This document shows, piece after piece, positions 33,416 to 42,025 of a DNA stretch of 45,935 bases. The position numbers were made by a program, and so were the translations under genes. The stretch comes from Segetibacter sp. (lineage in GTDB: Bacteria; Bacteroidota; Bacteroidia; Chitinophagales; Chitinophagaceae), in contig JAQBNO010000141.1 of assembly GCA_028288485.1 (NCBI GenBank), positions 1 through 45,935 of the forward strand, in the 5' to 3' direction. The notes under the pieces were generated by a model, which ran no database searches, was not told where the DNA came from, and worked only from the letters and a program-made list of their open reading frames with translations. Each line of letters begins with the position of its first letter. Positions within the stretch are counted from its first letter, which is position 1.

Positions 33416-33997
33416 ATGAATAGCTTTGGATTGTATTTTGCACTTGGCAGGCAACATATTGCAGATCTTAACGGGGTTGACCATATTTTGTTTGTTACCG
33501 CTTTATGTATCCGTTACCTGTTTGCTGACTGGAAAAAGCTGTTACTACTGATCACTGCTTTCACTATCGGTCACTCTATCACGCTTGCCCTAAGTGTTTT
33601 GAATATCATTCATTTTTCAACAAAATGGATTGAGTTTTTAATTCCCGTTACTATCATCATTACTGCTGTCAGTAACCTTTTTGTTAAAAAATTTGCTTTT
33701 AAAAGTAAATACCCGGTTATTTATTTTCTTGCCATTTTCTTTGGATTAATTCACGGGCTTGGTTTTAGTAATTACTTAAAAAGCCTGTTAGGCCGTGGAG
33801 AATTTGTTGTCATGAAACTACTTGCTTTTAACATTGGACTTGAAATTGGTCAGCTATTAATTGTGCTCGCCGTATTGCTCCTAACGTTTGTTTGCATAAA
33901 TCTTTTAAAAATAAATCGCAGGGAGTATATCCTTTTTTTAAGTGGAGGTATTCTTGGGATTGCCGTAAATATGGCTTTACAGAGAATTCCTTTTTAA
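33416..33997 (+). CDS. HupE/UreJ-like membrane protein
   Basis: The 193-residue protein has about six membrane helices and the motifs of the HupE/UreJ_2 family: GRQHIADLNGVDHILFVTAL (His-rich helix with G-x2-H and DH), FTIGHSITLALS, FGLIHGLGFSNYL and FNIGLEIGQL. These His/Asp residues suggest metal binding; family members have been linked to nickel or cobalt supply, but no hydrogenase or urease genes are present here. The M1 peptidase gene follows with an 11-base gap, so they are probably co-transcribed. Confidence 0.88.
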   Translation: MNSFGLYFALGRQHIADLNGVDHILFVTALCIRYLFADWKKLLLLITAFTIGHSITLALSVLNIIHFSTKWIEFLIPVTIIITAVSNLFVKKFAFKSKYPVIYFLAIFFGLIHGLGFSNYLKSLLGRGEFVVMKLLAFNIGLEIGQLLIVLAVLLLTFVCINLLKINRREYILFLSGGILGIAVNMALQRIPF

Positions 33998-34008
33998 TTT
34001 TTAAGTAC

Positions 34009-36336
34009 ATGAAGAAACTTTTGTTTTTAATTTCTGCTGCAGGATTTTCTCTTCTTTCAGCAAACGCACAACAACTAAGCAATCCCGGTTCTCACCACGC
34101 CAACCGGTTCGAGGAATTGAACTACTTACTTGCTACACCTAATGAATATCGCACTGCAACAGGTGCACCGGGGCCAAAGTACTGGCAACAAAGAGCCGAT
34201 TATGATATTGCTGTAGAGTTAGACGAACCGAACAATATGCTGAAAGGAACGGAAACCGTTACCTACTACAACAACTCTCCAAACCCATTGAATTATATCT
34301 GGATGCAGATAGATGAAAACTTCCATAACCCTAACAGTGAAAGCAATCGTACAAATACCAGTCGTGTCGACAACCGGATGACGGATGCACAACTGAATAA
34401 CCTTGAGCCATGGAGGAAATTAGAAGGATATGGCATCAATATCACAAGGGCGACCGATAATGGACTACGGCCATTGAAATATACCATTAATCAAACGATG
34501 ATGCGTATCGACCTTCCGGCTACGCTTAATCCCGGCGAACGTTTTGTTTTCAAACTTGACTGGAATTTTAAAATTCCTGATAAGCTGACCAGGTACGGTC
34601 GCGGAGGTTTTGAACACTTTGATGAAGATAATAACAACCTTTATTCAATAGCGCAGTTTCACCCTCGCCTGGCAGTGTACAGCGATTTCCAGGGTTGGCA
34701 AACATTGCAGTTTACCAGTGGTGCAGAGTTTGCCTTGAATTTTGGAAACTTTAAAGTAAGCATTACAGTACCCGCAGATCATATCATTGCAGCTACCGGC
34801 GAATGCCAGAACTACAAAAGTGTATTAACACCCGCACAATATAGCAGGTGGCAGCAGGCTCAAACTTCAAAACAACCTGTAGAAGTTATTACACTCGATG
34901 AAGCATTAAAGGCAAGTCAATCGAAAAGCACTGCAAAAAAAACCTGGATCTATACCGCATCAAATGTTCGCGACTTCGCTTTTAATTCATCGCGCCGCCT
35001 GGTGTGGGACGCAATGGCTGCAAACATCGAAGGTAAAAAAGTAATGTGCATGAGCTATTATGGTAAAGAAGCCTACCCTTTATATAGAAAATACTCTACC
35101 AAAATTGTTGCCCATACGCTGAGATCCTATTCTAAACATACGATACCTTATCCTTACCCGGTAGCTATTTCGGTTGAAGCAGCGATCGGCATGGAATACC
35201 CGATGCTTGCGATGAACTATGGTCGTGCAGAAAAAGACGGCACTTATTCAGAAGCAACAAAAAACGGCATGATCGGGGTTATCATTCATGAAGTAGGGCA
35301 CAACTTCTTCCCAATGATCGTTAACAGCGATGAGCGCCAATACTGGTGGATGGATGAAGGTTTGAACTCTTTTGTGCAATTCCTGGCCGAACAGGAGCTT
35401 GATATTAATTTCCCTTCTAACCGGGGTCCTGCGCATAAAATCGTTGACTACATGCGTTTGCCAAAAGACAAGCTAGAACCTATAATGACAAAAGGCGATG
35501 CAGTAGCCAATGTAGGTTCAAATGCTTATGGAAAGGCATCTACAGGATTAAACATACTTCGCGAAACAATTATGGGTCGCGAACAGTTTGATTTTGCATT
35601 TAAAGAATATGCACGGCGGTGGGCTTTCAAACATCCTACACCGGCTGACTTATTTAGAACGATGGAAGATGCAAGTGGAATTGATTTAGACTGGTTTTGG
35701 AGAGGATGGTATTTTGGAACAGACGCGGTAGATATTTCTATAGACAGCGTGAAATGGTTCAAGCTCGATCCTAATGCAACTGCAAGGTCGCCCAAACTTG
35801 CTTTTGAACCTACCTATATTACCCGCAACAAACAGGATACTTCGATGAAGTTCGAAGTGGATGTAGATACCACGCTCCGTGATTTTTATTTTTATAATCG
35901 CCTGGCCGATTCGGCTTATGCTGATGAAAAAAGAAATTTAGCAAGTGCAGCAACGGCCGACAAAGAAAATGAAGGAAAGTGGGTCAATAAAAATTTCTAC
36001 GAGCTTACCTTCTCCAACAAAGGTGGAATGGTGATGCCGATCATTTTAGAATGGACCTACCAGGACGGAACAAAAGAAGTAGAACGCGTTCCGGTTCGCA
36101 TTTGGATGCTAAACGAACAACACGTTACCAAAGTATTCATAAAAGATAAGCCTGTCGCCGGCATCCGTTTAGATCCTTTTAGGGAAACAGCCGACATTAA
36201 TGAAGGCAACGGAATATGGCCGGTTAAAGAAATGCCTGGAAGGTTTGAGTTATTTAAACACGCACAGGGTGCTGGCAGGGGACAAAGTGCCGGTGGCAAT
36301 TCAATGCAAAGAGCTCAACAGAGACCACGCCTATAA
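34009..36336 (+). CDS. Secreted M1-family metallopeptidase
   Basis: Start at ATG 34009 (MKKLLFLISAAGFSLLSANAQQ) because it gives the signal peptide; the upstream in-frame ATG at 33892 lies in the HupE gene. The 775-residue aminopeptidase-like enzyme has zinc motif HEVGHNFFP (His427, Glu428, His431) with Glu450 in WWMDEGLNSF as third ligand. AIGMEYP replaces the usual GAMEN substrate loop, as seen in other Bacteroidota M1 proteins. The N-terminal domain (about 50-290) has the M1 saddle-like beta fold; the C-terminus has a Gln/Arg/Gly-rich tail. It is periplasmic or surface-bound; its substrate is unknown. Confidence 0.93.
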   Translation: MKKLLFLISAAGFSLLSANAQQLSNPGSHHANRFEELNYLLATPNEYRTATGAPGPKYWQQRADYDIAVELDEPNNMLKGTETVTYYNNSPNPLNYIWMQIDENFHNPNSESNRTNTSRVDNRMTDAQLNNLEPWRKLEGYGINITRATDNGLRPLKYTINQTMMRIDLPATLNPGERFVFKLDWNFKIPDKLTRYGRGGFEHFDEDNNNLYSIAQFHPRLAVYSDFQGWQTLQFTSGAEFALNFGNFKVSITVPADHIIAATGECQNYKSVLTPAQYSRWQQAQTSKQPVEVITLDEALKASQSKSTAKKTWIYTASNVRDFAFNSSRRLVWDAMAANIEGKKVMCMSYYGKEAYPLYRKYSTKIVAHTLRSYSKHTIPYPYPVAISVEAAIGMEYPMLAMNYGRAEKDGTYSEATKNGMIGVIIHEVGHNFFPMIVNSDERQYWWMDEGLNSFVQFLAEQELDINFPSNRGPAHKIVDYMRLPKDKLEPIMTKGDAVANVGSNAYGKASTGLNILRETIMGREQFDFAFKEYARRWAFKHPTPADLFRTMEDASGIDLDWFWRGWYFGTDAVDISIDSVKWFKLDPNATARSPKLAFEPTYITRNKQDTSMKFEVDVDTTLRDFYFYNRLADSAYADEKRNLASAATADKENEGKWVNKNFYELTFSNKGGMVMPIILEWTYQDGTKEVERVPVRIWMLNEQHVTKVFIKDKPVAGIRLDPFRETADINEGNGIWPVKEMPGRFELFKHAQGAGRGQSAGGNSMQRAQQRPRL

Positions 36337-36381
36337 GATTTTAAAGACCTTTCGATCGCACCGCTTTTTTATGTTTGTTAT

Positions 36382-36462
36382 TTTCTTTTGTTACCGGCAT
36401 TGGTTCTTTTTGCGGCCCAGGTTGTGTCACTCACTTCATCTTGTAGAATCTTTATTCATCGA
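36382..36462 (+). repeat. Interspersed repeat copy 15
   Basis: TTTTCTTTTGTTACCGGCAT, TGGTTCTTTTTGCGGCCC, AGGTTGTGTCACTCACTTC and TTGTAGAATCTTTATTCATC. It lies 46 bases past the M1 stop in the same orientation, and shows the right-hand end (TTTATTCA) well. Confidence 0.85.
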
Positions 36463-36515
36463 TTATAAATTGCAGTACGAACAATTGTAAATACTCAACT
36501 TAAACGAAACTGTAA

Positions 36516-37343
36516 ATGAAAAAAATCGGCTTTCTTTTTACCATTGCATTCATAATTTCAAGCCGCTCTTTTGCTTCAATAGACACTATAAGCATTTACA
36601 GCAAAGGCATGTTTAAGAATGTAAAATGTGTTGTAGTTACACCAACTGATTATAAAAAATCAGGCAAAAGTTTCCCGGTTGTTTACCTCTTACATGGTTT
36701 CAGCGGAAATTATAGAAACTGGGCCGACAGAGTTCCTGATCTTCAACAGCTTGCAGATCAAAATCAGTTGATGATCGTTTGCCCTGATGGTGCTTACAGC
36801 AGCTGGTATTTTGATAGTCCGGTCGATCTTAACATGCATTATGAAACAAATGTTGCTGTTGAAATTCCCGCTTACATTGACTCTGTCTACAATACTATCC
36901 GTGACCGTAAAGCCCGGGCAATTACCGGTTTAAGTATGGGGGGACATGGAGGATTATTTCTCGGCTTCAGACATGCTGATAATTTCGGCGCCTGCGGAAG
37001 CATGAGCGGCGCATTAGATGTAAGCAGGATTACCAAAGGTTACGATGTAGAAAAAAGATTAGGAGATACACTTGCTAACAGGCAGACCTATCTTGACTGG
37101 TCGGTAATAAATGTGATTGAAAAATACCCGAAAGATTCTATTGCAATAATTGTTGATTGCGGAACAGAAGACGGTTTAATAACAATAAACCGAAGAACGC
37201 ACGCAAAAATGCTGCAACTCAAAATACCGCACGATTACACCGAAAGACCAGGCAAACACGATTGGGACTACTGGAAAAACGCAGTAAGGTACCAACTGCT
37301 GTTTTTCAAACAATACTTTGATACGGGAAGACTAAAAAAATAA
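36516..37343 (+). CDS. Exported esterase, alpha/beta-hydrolase (esterase D / antigen 85-like)
   Basis: The 275-residue protein has a signal peptide (IAFIISSRSFAS). The nucleophile elbow is TGLSMGGHGG with Ser140; the oxyanion loop is LLHGFSGNYRNW. His248 in RPGKHDWDYW and an acid in VDCGTEDGL (about 214-219) complete the triad. Length and motifs fit the esterase D-type group, often acting on acyl groups of sugars or on feruloyl esters. It is likely periplasmic. It stands alone, with its own terminator and no carbohydrate genes nearby. Confidence 0.9.
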   Translation: MKKIGFLFTIAFIISSRSFASIDTISIYSKGMFKNVKCVVVTPTDYKKSGKSFPVVYLLHGFSGNYRNWADRVPDLQQLADQNQLMIVCPDGAYSSWYFDSPVDLNMHYETNVAVEIPAYIDSVYNTIRDRKARAITGLSMGGHGGLFLGFRHADNFGACGSMSGALDVSRITKGYDVEKRLGDTLANRQTYLDWSVINVIEKYPKDSIAIIVDCGTEDGLITINRRTHAKMLQLKIPHDYTERPGKHDWDYWKNAVRYQLLFFKQYFDTGRLKK

Positions 37344-37363
37344 TAGAATTCGTTCGAAAACAA

Positions 37364-37398
37364 AAAAAACCGCCTGGTGTTTTTCAAGCGGTTTTTTT
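37364..37398 (+). terminator. Terminator of the esterase gene
   Basis: A 10-bp perfect stem AAAAAACCGC / GCGGTTTTTT with a 14-base loop, 20 bases past the stop. T and A tracts on both sides make it usable on both strands. Confidence 0.88.
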
Positions 37399-37436
37399 AT
37401 GCAAAGGATAGTAGAACACTACTATTTCTTCTAACT

Positions 37437-37496
37437 CTTTTAACTATCATCAGTCATCCTCTTATCTGTTATCTGTTATCTGTCATCCGCCAGCTT
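37437..37496. repeat. Degenerate short-word tandem repeats
   Basis: TTATCTGTTATCTGTTATC is followed by TGTCATCCGCC and preceded by CATCAGTCATCC: an 8-base word (TTATCTG) in near-perfect tandem. Its words overlap those at 7725-7785. Confidence 0.6.
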
Positions 37497-37519
37497 CGAT
37501 CATCCCGCGATCTCACTTC

Positions 37520-38194
37520 CTACAACGTCGTTCCATCAATCACCTTCACCTTCTTCTTTCCGACCTTTTTTTCAAATTCCATTACTTCCTTTGGTTTTGC
37601 TTTTACAGGCGGTTTCGTTGTCTTACTATCTGAAGATTCTGATGAAGCCGTAGCGTCGGCCATTATTTTTCTTGGGTCTTCCATCTTACCAAGAAAATAG
37701 GTTTCACTTCTTATCACCGCACCTGATCCGCTTGCAAAGTATTTCCAAATCCCATGCTTAACTGAAGTGCCTTCAATTTTAATTACCTGTCTTTGCACTT
37801 TATTTGGGTCAACCGGGTCAAATACATCAACCGTATCAAAAGGATTATCAGGATTAACGGCTTTCCAGCTTTCTTCTCTTGTCAAACCCGATATGTCGTA
37901 GTATTGGCTCTTGCCATCCTTGTTACCCCAGCGGTACCTTTCGATACCCAATAAATCACCCATTCTGGTGTAGATCCGCCAAACTCCCTCTTTTTTGCCA
38001 TCCTTGTAAATGCCCTCTTCATCATACCCGGGTTCGCCCCTAATACTTTCAACCTTGTTCGACCATCTTCCCTGGCGAAGGTCTTTTTGGTCAATTCGGT
38101 TAATAGTATCTCCGTTATTTATTAGCCGATAACTTTTCCACTGTGCGTTAACGGTAAATGATGTAAACAACAATAAAATAAATAACCATTTCAT
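37520..38194 (-). CDS. Exported MORN/YwqK-like repeat protein
   Basis: The 224-residue protein has a signal peptide (MKWLFILLLFTSFTVNAQ) followed by MORN-variant strands: DLRQGRWSNKV, GIYKDGKKEGVWRIYTRMGDLL, RYRWGNKDGKSQYYDISGLTR and VKHGIWKYFASG. The C-terminal 50 residues are Ser/Lys/Pro-rich. Such proteins are common in Bacteroidota and have no known activity despite the 'YwqK antitoxin-like' label often given. It is transcribed from the same strand as aroQ but is separated from it by a 135-base spacer. Confidence 0.8.
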   Translation of the reverse strand: MKWLFILLLFTSFTVNAQWKSYRLINNGDTINRIDQKDLRQGRWSNKVESIRGEPGYDEEGIYKDGKKEGVWRIYTRMGDLLGIERYRWGNKDGKSQYYDISGLTREESWKAVNPDNPFDTVDVFDPVDPNKVQRQVIKIEGTSVKHGIWKYFASGSGAVIRSETYFLGKMEDPRKIMADATASSESSDSKTTKPPVKAKPKEVMEFEKKVGKKKVKVIDGTTL

Positions 38195-38329
38195 AGCTGA
38201 AAATTATACTTCGAAATTAACCTTGTATTTATAAACCAGCGAGAGAAGGTGTGTTAATTAACATCTAAGCTTGACCACATCTGAGCCATCTAGCACGAAA
38301 CTATTCGGGCAGGATAAACACGATGTTCT

Positions 38330-38749
38330 TTAACCCTTCAAAAAGAATTGTATGGCCAATTCGTATCCTTTCAGTCCCAAACCGCTTATTGTTCCTTTGC
38401 ACTTTGCAGAAACATGACTGATCTTTCTGAAATCCTCCCTTGCATGTACATTACTTATATGAACTTCAATTACCGCGGTTGAAATAGCAGCAATTGCATC
38501 ACCTATAGCAACCGAAGTATGCGTGTATCCCCCCGGGTTCATTATTATCCCCTCATGGCTAAAACCGTATTCCTGCAGTTTATTTATCAACTCCCCTTCT
38601 ACATTACTCTGGTAATATGATAACTCTACACCAGGAAATTTATTTTGTAACTCCCTGAAAAATTGCTCAAAGTTTTGCTTACCATACACCTCCGGCTCGC
38701 GAATACCCAGCAGGTTCAAATTAGGACCGTTAATAATTGCTATTTTCAT
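38330..38749 (-). CDS. aroQ: Type II 3-dehydroquinate dehydratase
   Basis: The 139-residue enzyme removes water from 3-dehydroquinate to give 3-dehydroshikimate in the shikimate pathway. IINGPNLNLLGIREPEVYG carries the substrate loop with the catalytic Tyr and Arg; QSNVEGELI, NPGGYTHTSVAI and EVHISNVHAREDFRK (catalytic His) are intact, and the C-terminal GLKGYELAI is standard. The C-rich hairpin repeat abuts the start codon: GGGGGT lies directly before ATG, so its hairpin may mask the start. The spacer to carA (159 bases) is filled by that repeat. Confidence 0.97.
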   Translation of the reverse strand: MKIAIINGPNLNLLGIREPEVYGKQNFEQFFRELQNKFPGVELSYYQSNVEGELINKLQEYGFSHEGIIMNPGGYTHTSVAIGDAIAAISTAVIEVHISNVHAREDFRKISHVSAKCKGTISGLGLKGYELAIQFFLKG

Positions 38750-38750
38750 A

Positions 38751-38908
38751 CCCCCTAACCCCCTGGAGGGGGAATTTTAAAGCCTCCGATATTTACCGGA
38801 GACGGATTTATAATAACTCGAAATAATAACTTTCCCCGGCTGCCTTTATAAACGTTTCAGCAATAAAGGCCGCTGTAGGCCTCCCCTTGAGGGGGAGGTT
38901 TGGTGGCG
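38751..38908 (-). repeat. C-rich hairpin repeat pair filling the carA-aroQ spacer
   Basis: The left element at 38751-38774 reads CCCCCTAACCCCC then TGGAGGGGGAA on plus. The right element at 38879-38908 reads CTCCCCTTGAGGGGGAGG then TTTGGTGGCG and abuts the carA stop. Each forms a G/C hairpin. Between them lie CTCCGATATTTACCGGAG (another hairpin) and no gene. This kind of element is familiar in Bacteroidota spacers from memory. Weaker relatives lie at 40861-40885, 41973-41993 and 42893-42912. Confidence 0.75.
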
Positions 38909-40000
38909 TTACTTCATCATCTCAATAAACTCGTCAAATAAATAGCGGCTATCGTGCGGACCAGGGAAACTTTCAGGATGGTATTGAACACTAAAAGCTT
39001 GTTTTCCTTTAACCCTGATTCCTTCAATACTGTCATCATTCAGGTTAACATGGGTGATCTCGATATTCGGGTTATTTCTTACTGCCTCAGGATCAACGCC
39101 AAAGCCATGATTTTGAGTCGTTATTTCACACCTCCCTGAGATAATGTTTTTTACAGGGTGATTTAAACCCCTGTGACCATGATGCATTTTATAGGTAGGA
39201 ATATCATTTGCCAAAGCCAGTAACTGGTGGCCCAGGCAAATACCAAACATCGGCTTGTTTTCCTCTAAAATTTCTTTCAGGGTATCAACTGCATAATTCA
39301 TTGCAGCGGGATCGCCAGGTCCGTTAGAAATAAAGTACCCATCCGGGTTGAACTCCTTCATCTCGCTTAAGGTTGCATTTGAAGGAAATACCTTTATATG
39401 AGCGCCCCTGCTGGTCATACAGGTTAAAATGTTCTGCTTAACGCCATAATCCATAACCGCAATCTTTATCGGCGAATTTTTATCGCCTTGCTCGTAAGCT
39501 TTTTGGGTACTCACTTTTGAAGCCAACTCTAGCCCATCCATGCTTGGAACCTCAGCAAGTTGTGCTTTTAATTGTTCGACGTCAAGTATCTCCGAAGAAA
39601 TTATGCAGTTCATTGCACCTTTTGTACGCACGTGCGCTACCAACGCCCTTGTATCTACATCTTCAATACTTACAATGTTATTCTGCTTCAAATATGCATC
39701 AAGAGAGCCATTCGCCTGTTTGCGGCTGTACAGTTCCTCCAGGTTACGACCAATCAGTCCCTGTATTTTCACAGTATCACTTTCAACATCAGATTCTTTT
39801 ACCCCGTAATTACCAACGTGGACATTGTTCATTATCACGATCTGCCCGTAGTAGCTGGGATCGGTAAATACTTCCTGGTAACCTGTCATGCCGGTATTAA
39901 AACAAATTTCGCCGGTAGTGGTTCCTGTTTTACCAAAGGCTTTGCCATAATACAAAGTACCATCATCGAGAAGTAGAATTGCGGTTGGTTGCTTGTTCAT
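38909..40000 (-). CDS. carA: Carbamoyl-phosphate synthase small (glutaminase) subunit
   Basis: The 363-residue subunit hydrolyses glutamine and supplies ammonia to CarB for carbamoyl phosphate synthesis (arginine and pyrimidines). The N-terminal CPSase domain (about 5-135) has FNTGMTGYQEVFTDPSYYGQ; the class I amidotransferase domain has ISNGPGDP, the nucleophile elbow MFGICLGHQLL and the His-Glu pair in SVQYHPESFPGPHDS. Length is normal. carB is not adjacent. Its position just past rplQ, as in other Bacteroidota, is a conserved neighbourhood from memory. Confidence 0.97.
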   Translation of the reverse strand: MNKQPTAILLLDDGTLYYGKAFGKTGTTTGEICFNTGMTGYQEVFTDPSYYGQIVIMNNVHVGNYGVKESDVESDTVKIQGLIGRNLEELYSRKQANGSLDAYLKQNNIVSIEDVDTRALVAHVRTKGAMNCIISSEILDVEQLKAQLAEVPSMDGLELASKVSTQKAYEQGDKNSPIKIAVMDYGVKQNILTCMTSRGAHIKVFPSNATLSEMKEFNPDGYFISNGPGDPAAMNYAVDTLKEILEENKPMFGICLGHQLLALANDIPTYKMHHGHRGLNHPVKNIISGRCEITTQNHGFGVDPEAVRNNPNIEITHVNLNDDSIEGIRVKGKQAFSVQYHPESFPGPHDSRYLFDEFIEMMK

Positions 40001-40020
40001 TTAGTTATAAAAGTTTCTTT

Positions 40021-40060
40021 TTTGTGAAACGTCAAACGTGAAACGTCAATTTTTCAACTT
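40021..40060. repeat. Short tandem words upstream of carA
   Basis: GTGAAACGTCAAACGTGAAA and CGTCAATTTTTCAAC: a 14-base unit (GTGAAACGTCAAAC) repeats nearly twice. Confidence 0.5.
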
Positions 40061-40079
40061 GACCTGCCCGTTTGCCGCG

Positions 40080-40146
40080 ACATATTTTATAGTACAAGAG
40101 TGCGACGCAAGAATGCCGCTTTCATTTTTTTAGCCGGGCCCAAAAT
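40080..40146 (-). repeat. Interspersed repeat copy 16
   Basis: Read on minus: TTTTGGGCCCGGCTAAAAAA, GAAAGCGGC, ATTCTTGCGTCGCAC and TCTTGTACTATAAAATATG. It lies past the rplQ terminator in the orientation of rplQ, upstream of carA. Confidence 0.8.
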
Positions 40147-40186
40147 TATCAATATCCTTAAAAATGTTATGCTAAACTTACCAACA

Positions 40187-40220
40187 ACAAAAAAGGCAAA
40201 GCCGTAAGACTTTGCCTTTT
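40187..40220 (-). terminator. Terminator of the alpha ribosomal operon (after rplQ)
   Basis: An 11-bp perfect stem AAAAGGCAAAG / CTTTGCCTTTT with an 8-base loop, followed on minus by TTGTTGTTGG; 19 bases past the rplQ stop. Confidence 0.92.
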
Positions 40221-40238
40221 GTTATTTTGTAAGCTAAC

Positions 40239-40811
40239 TTATTCACCAGCTTTTTCTTCAGGTTTGTTATTGATAACGGCTTCATCAGCATTTGCATCAG
40301 TAGCAGCAGGAAGATCAGTAGCAGTTGTAACTTCAGCAGCAGTTGTTGCAGGAGCAGTTGTTGCCGTTCCTTCACCACCTCTTCTGCTACGTCCGCGACG
40401 GGTTCTTTTAACCGCAGTATCGGCTTCAGCAGCAACACCATTTCCGTAGATTTCGTTGTAGTCAACCAGTTCAATAAGTGCTAATTCAGCATTATCTCCG
40501 TGACGGGCTCCTAACTTAATGATACGTGTGTAACCACCAGGGCGACCTTCAACTTTCAAACGAACTACATCAAATAATTCTTTGATGGCTTCTTTGTCCT
40601 GCAGGTAACTGAACACTATACGACGTTGGTGTGTAGTGTTATCTTTAGCCTTAGTGATAAGAGGCTCAACATAAGTTCTTAAAGCTTTTGCTTTAGCTAA
40701 TGTTGTAGTAATACGCTTGTTCGCGATCAATTGAGCAGCCAGGTTGCTAAGCAACGCAGCGCGGTGGGCGGCCTTACGGCCTAAATTGTTAATTTTGTCT
40801 CCGTGACGCAT
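40239..40811 (-). CDS. rplQ: 50S ribosomal protein L17 with a C-terminal extension
   Basis: The first about 120 residues are standard L17: [40 protein letters not shown] and a C-terminal [22 protein letters not shown]. Residues 125-190 form an extra tail that is first basic ([13 protein letters not shown]) and then Ala/Thr/Glu-rich ([17 protein letters not shown]). This kind of extension is known in Bacteroidota L17. Last gene of the alpha operon. Confidence 0.97.
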   Translation of the reverse strand: MRHGDKINNLGRKAAHRAALLSNLAAQLIANKRITTTLAKAKALRTYVEPLITKAKDNTTHQRRIVFSYLQDKEAIKELFDVVRLKVEGRPGGYTRIIKLGARHGDNAELALIELVDYNEIYGNGVAAEADTAVKRTRRGRSRRGGEGTATTAPATTAAEVTTATDLPAATDANADEAVINNKPEEKAGE

Positions 40812-40951
40812 GACTTTTTTGTTTTATTCCGTTGCACCGTGTCAGGACTTACAACAGTTGATCCTCAACCCCTAAAGGGAATAAGAGATCGTTAATTAAA
40901 ATTTATGAACTTCTGCCTTCTCGTACCCTCAACGGTACGCCGGGAAGGGTT
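40812..40951 (-). repeat. Spacer with decayed C-rich repeat and a hairpin
   Basis: Between rpoA and rplQ: CCTCAACCCCTAAAGGGAAT at 40863-40882 resembles the C-rich hairpin element. CGTACC / GGTACG around 40923-40940 forms a 6-bp hairpin without T tract. No gene. Confidence 0.4.
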
Positions 40952-41953
40952 TTAATAATCGTCTTTATCAACGCCTAACTTACCAAGATCCATTCCGAAA
41001 CCTAAACCTCTTTCGTTCAGCACCTGCTCAATTTCACTCAAAGATTTCTGACCGAAGTTCCTGAACTTCATCAGGTCTTCCTGCTCGTATTGTACCAGTT
41101 CGCTTAAACTGTTGATTTTTGCCGCTTTTAAGCAGTTAAAGGCACGTACAGAAAGGTCAAGATCTTCAAGCGGAGTTTTCAGTACTTTACGCAGTTGAAG
41201 TGTTTGCTCATCTACCAGGTCTTCTTTCTTTTCTTCTTTGCTGTCGAAAGTAATGTTCTCGTCGGTAATGATCATCAGGTGCTGTATCAAAATTCGTGAA
41301 GCCTGTTTAACAGCTTCTTCCGGATGAATGGTACCGTCGGTCTGAACTTCCATCAACAGTTTTTCGAAGTCGGTCCTTTGCTCCACACGGGTATTTTCAA
41401 TCGTATATTTTACGTTTTTAATCGGCGTATGAATACTATCAATAGGAATATATCCGAACACAGAGTCTTTCACCCTGTTATCTTCGGCAGGAACGTAACC
41501 ACGACCTTTGGCAATAGTGATCTCGATATCGAGCTTAGAAGTATTATCCATTGTACAAATAAGTAGCATTGGATTCATCACGTCGAAAGCCTGGGTTGCA
41601 TCACCGATCATACCTGCAGTAAACTCGGTTTGATTTTTAATGCTAAGCGTTATCTTTTCGGTATTAACGTCGCCTTCTACTTTTTTCTTAAAACGAACCT
41701 GCTTAAGGTTCAGTACGATTTCGGTTACATCTTCTGTAACACCTCTCAGTGTGGCAAATTCATGCTCAGCACCTTCGATTTTTATACCTACAATGGCATA
41801 CCCTTCCAGCGAACTCAATAACACTCTACGAAGTGCATTTCCAATGGTAAGGCCATAACCTGGCTCCAATGGACGAAATTCAAACTGTGCCTCAAAATCG
41901 TTTGCCTTCTGTAAAACGATCTTGTCGGGTTTCTGAAAATTTAAAATGGCCAT
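40952..41953 (-). CDS. rpoA: RNA polymerase alpha subunit
   Basis: The 333-residue subunit has the N-terminal assembly domain ([31 protein letters not shown], about 25-55; [20 protein letters not shown]-like segment about 165-185) and a C-terminal domain with helix-hairpin-helix ([38 protein letters not shown]). The linker between domains is acidic ([11 protein letters not shown]). Length is normal for the phylum. In the alpha operon between rpsD and rplQ. A 211-base spacer with a repeat copy separates it from rpsD. Confidence 0.98.
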   Translation of the reverse strand: [333 protein letters not shown]

Positions 41954-41972
41954 TATTTGTTGACGATTTGTA

Positions 41973-41993
41973 CCCCAACCCCTTAAGAGACTT
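41973..41993 (-). repeat. Decayed C-rich repeat between rpsD and rpoA
   Basis: TACCCCAACCCCTTAAGAGA on plus resembles the element upstream of aroQ (CCCCCTAACCCCCT) but has lost most of its 3' half. It lies about 20 bases upstream of the rpoA start. Confidence 0.4.
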
Positions 41994-42025
41994 TTTATCC
42001 TCTTGATAAGCTTGAGGTGATTCTA

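Noticed and set aside
39517-39976. Three overlapping open frames on the plus strand
   Set aside because: They are antisense to carA, whose motifs are all intact on the minus strand.
40178-40474. A 98-codon Leu-rich frame on minus
   Set aside because: It is the shifted frame of the Ala/Thr-rich tail of L17; repeated GCA/GTT codons produce it.
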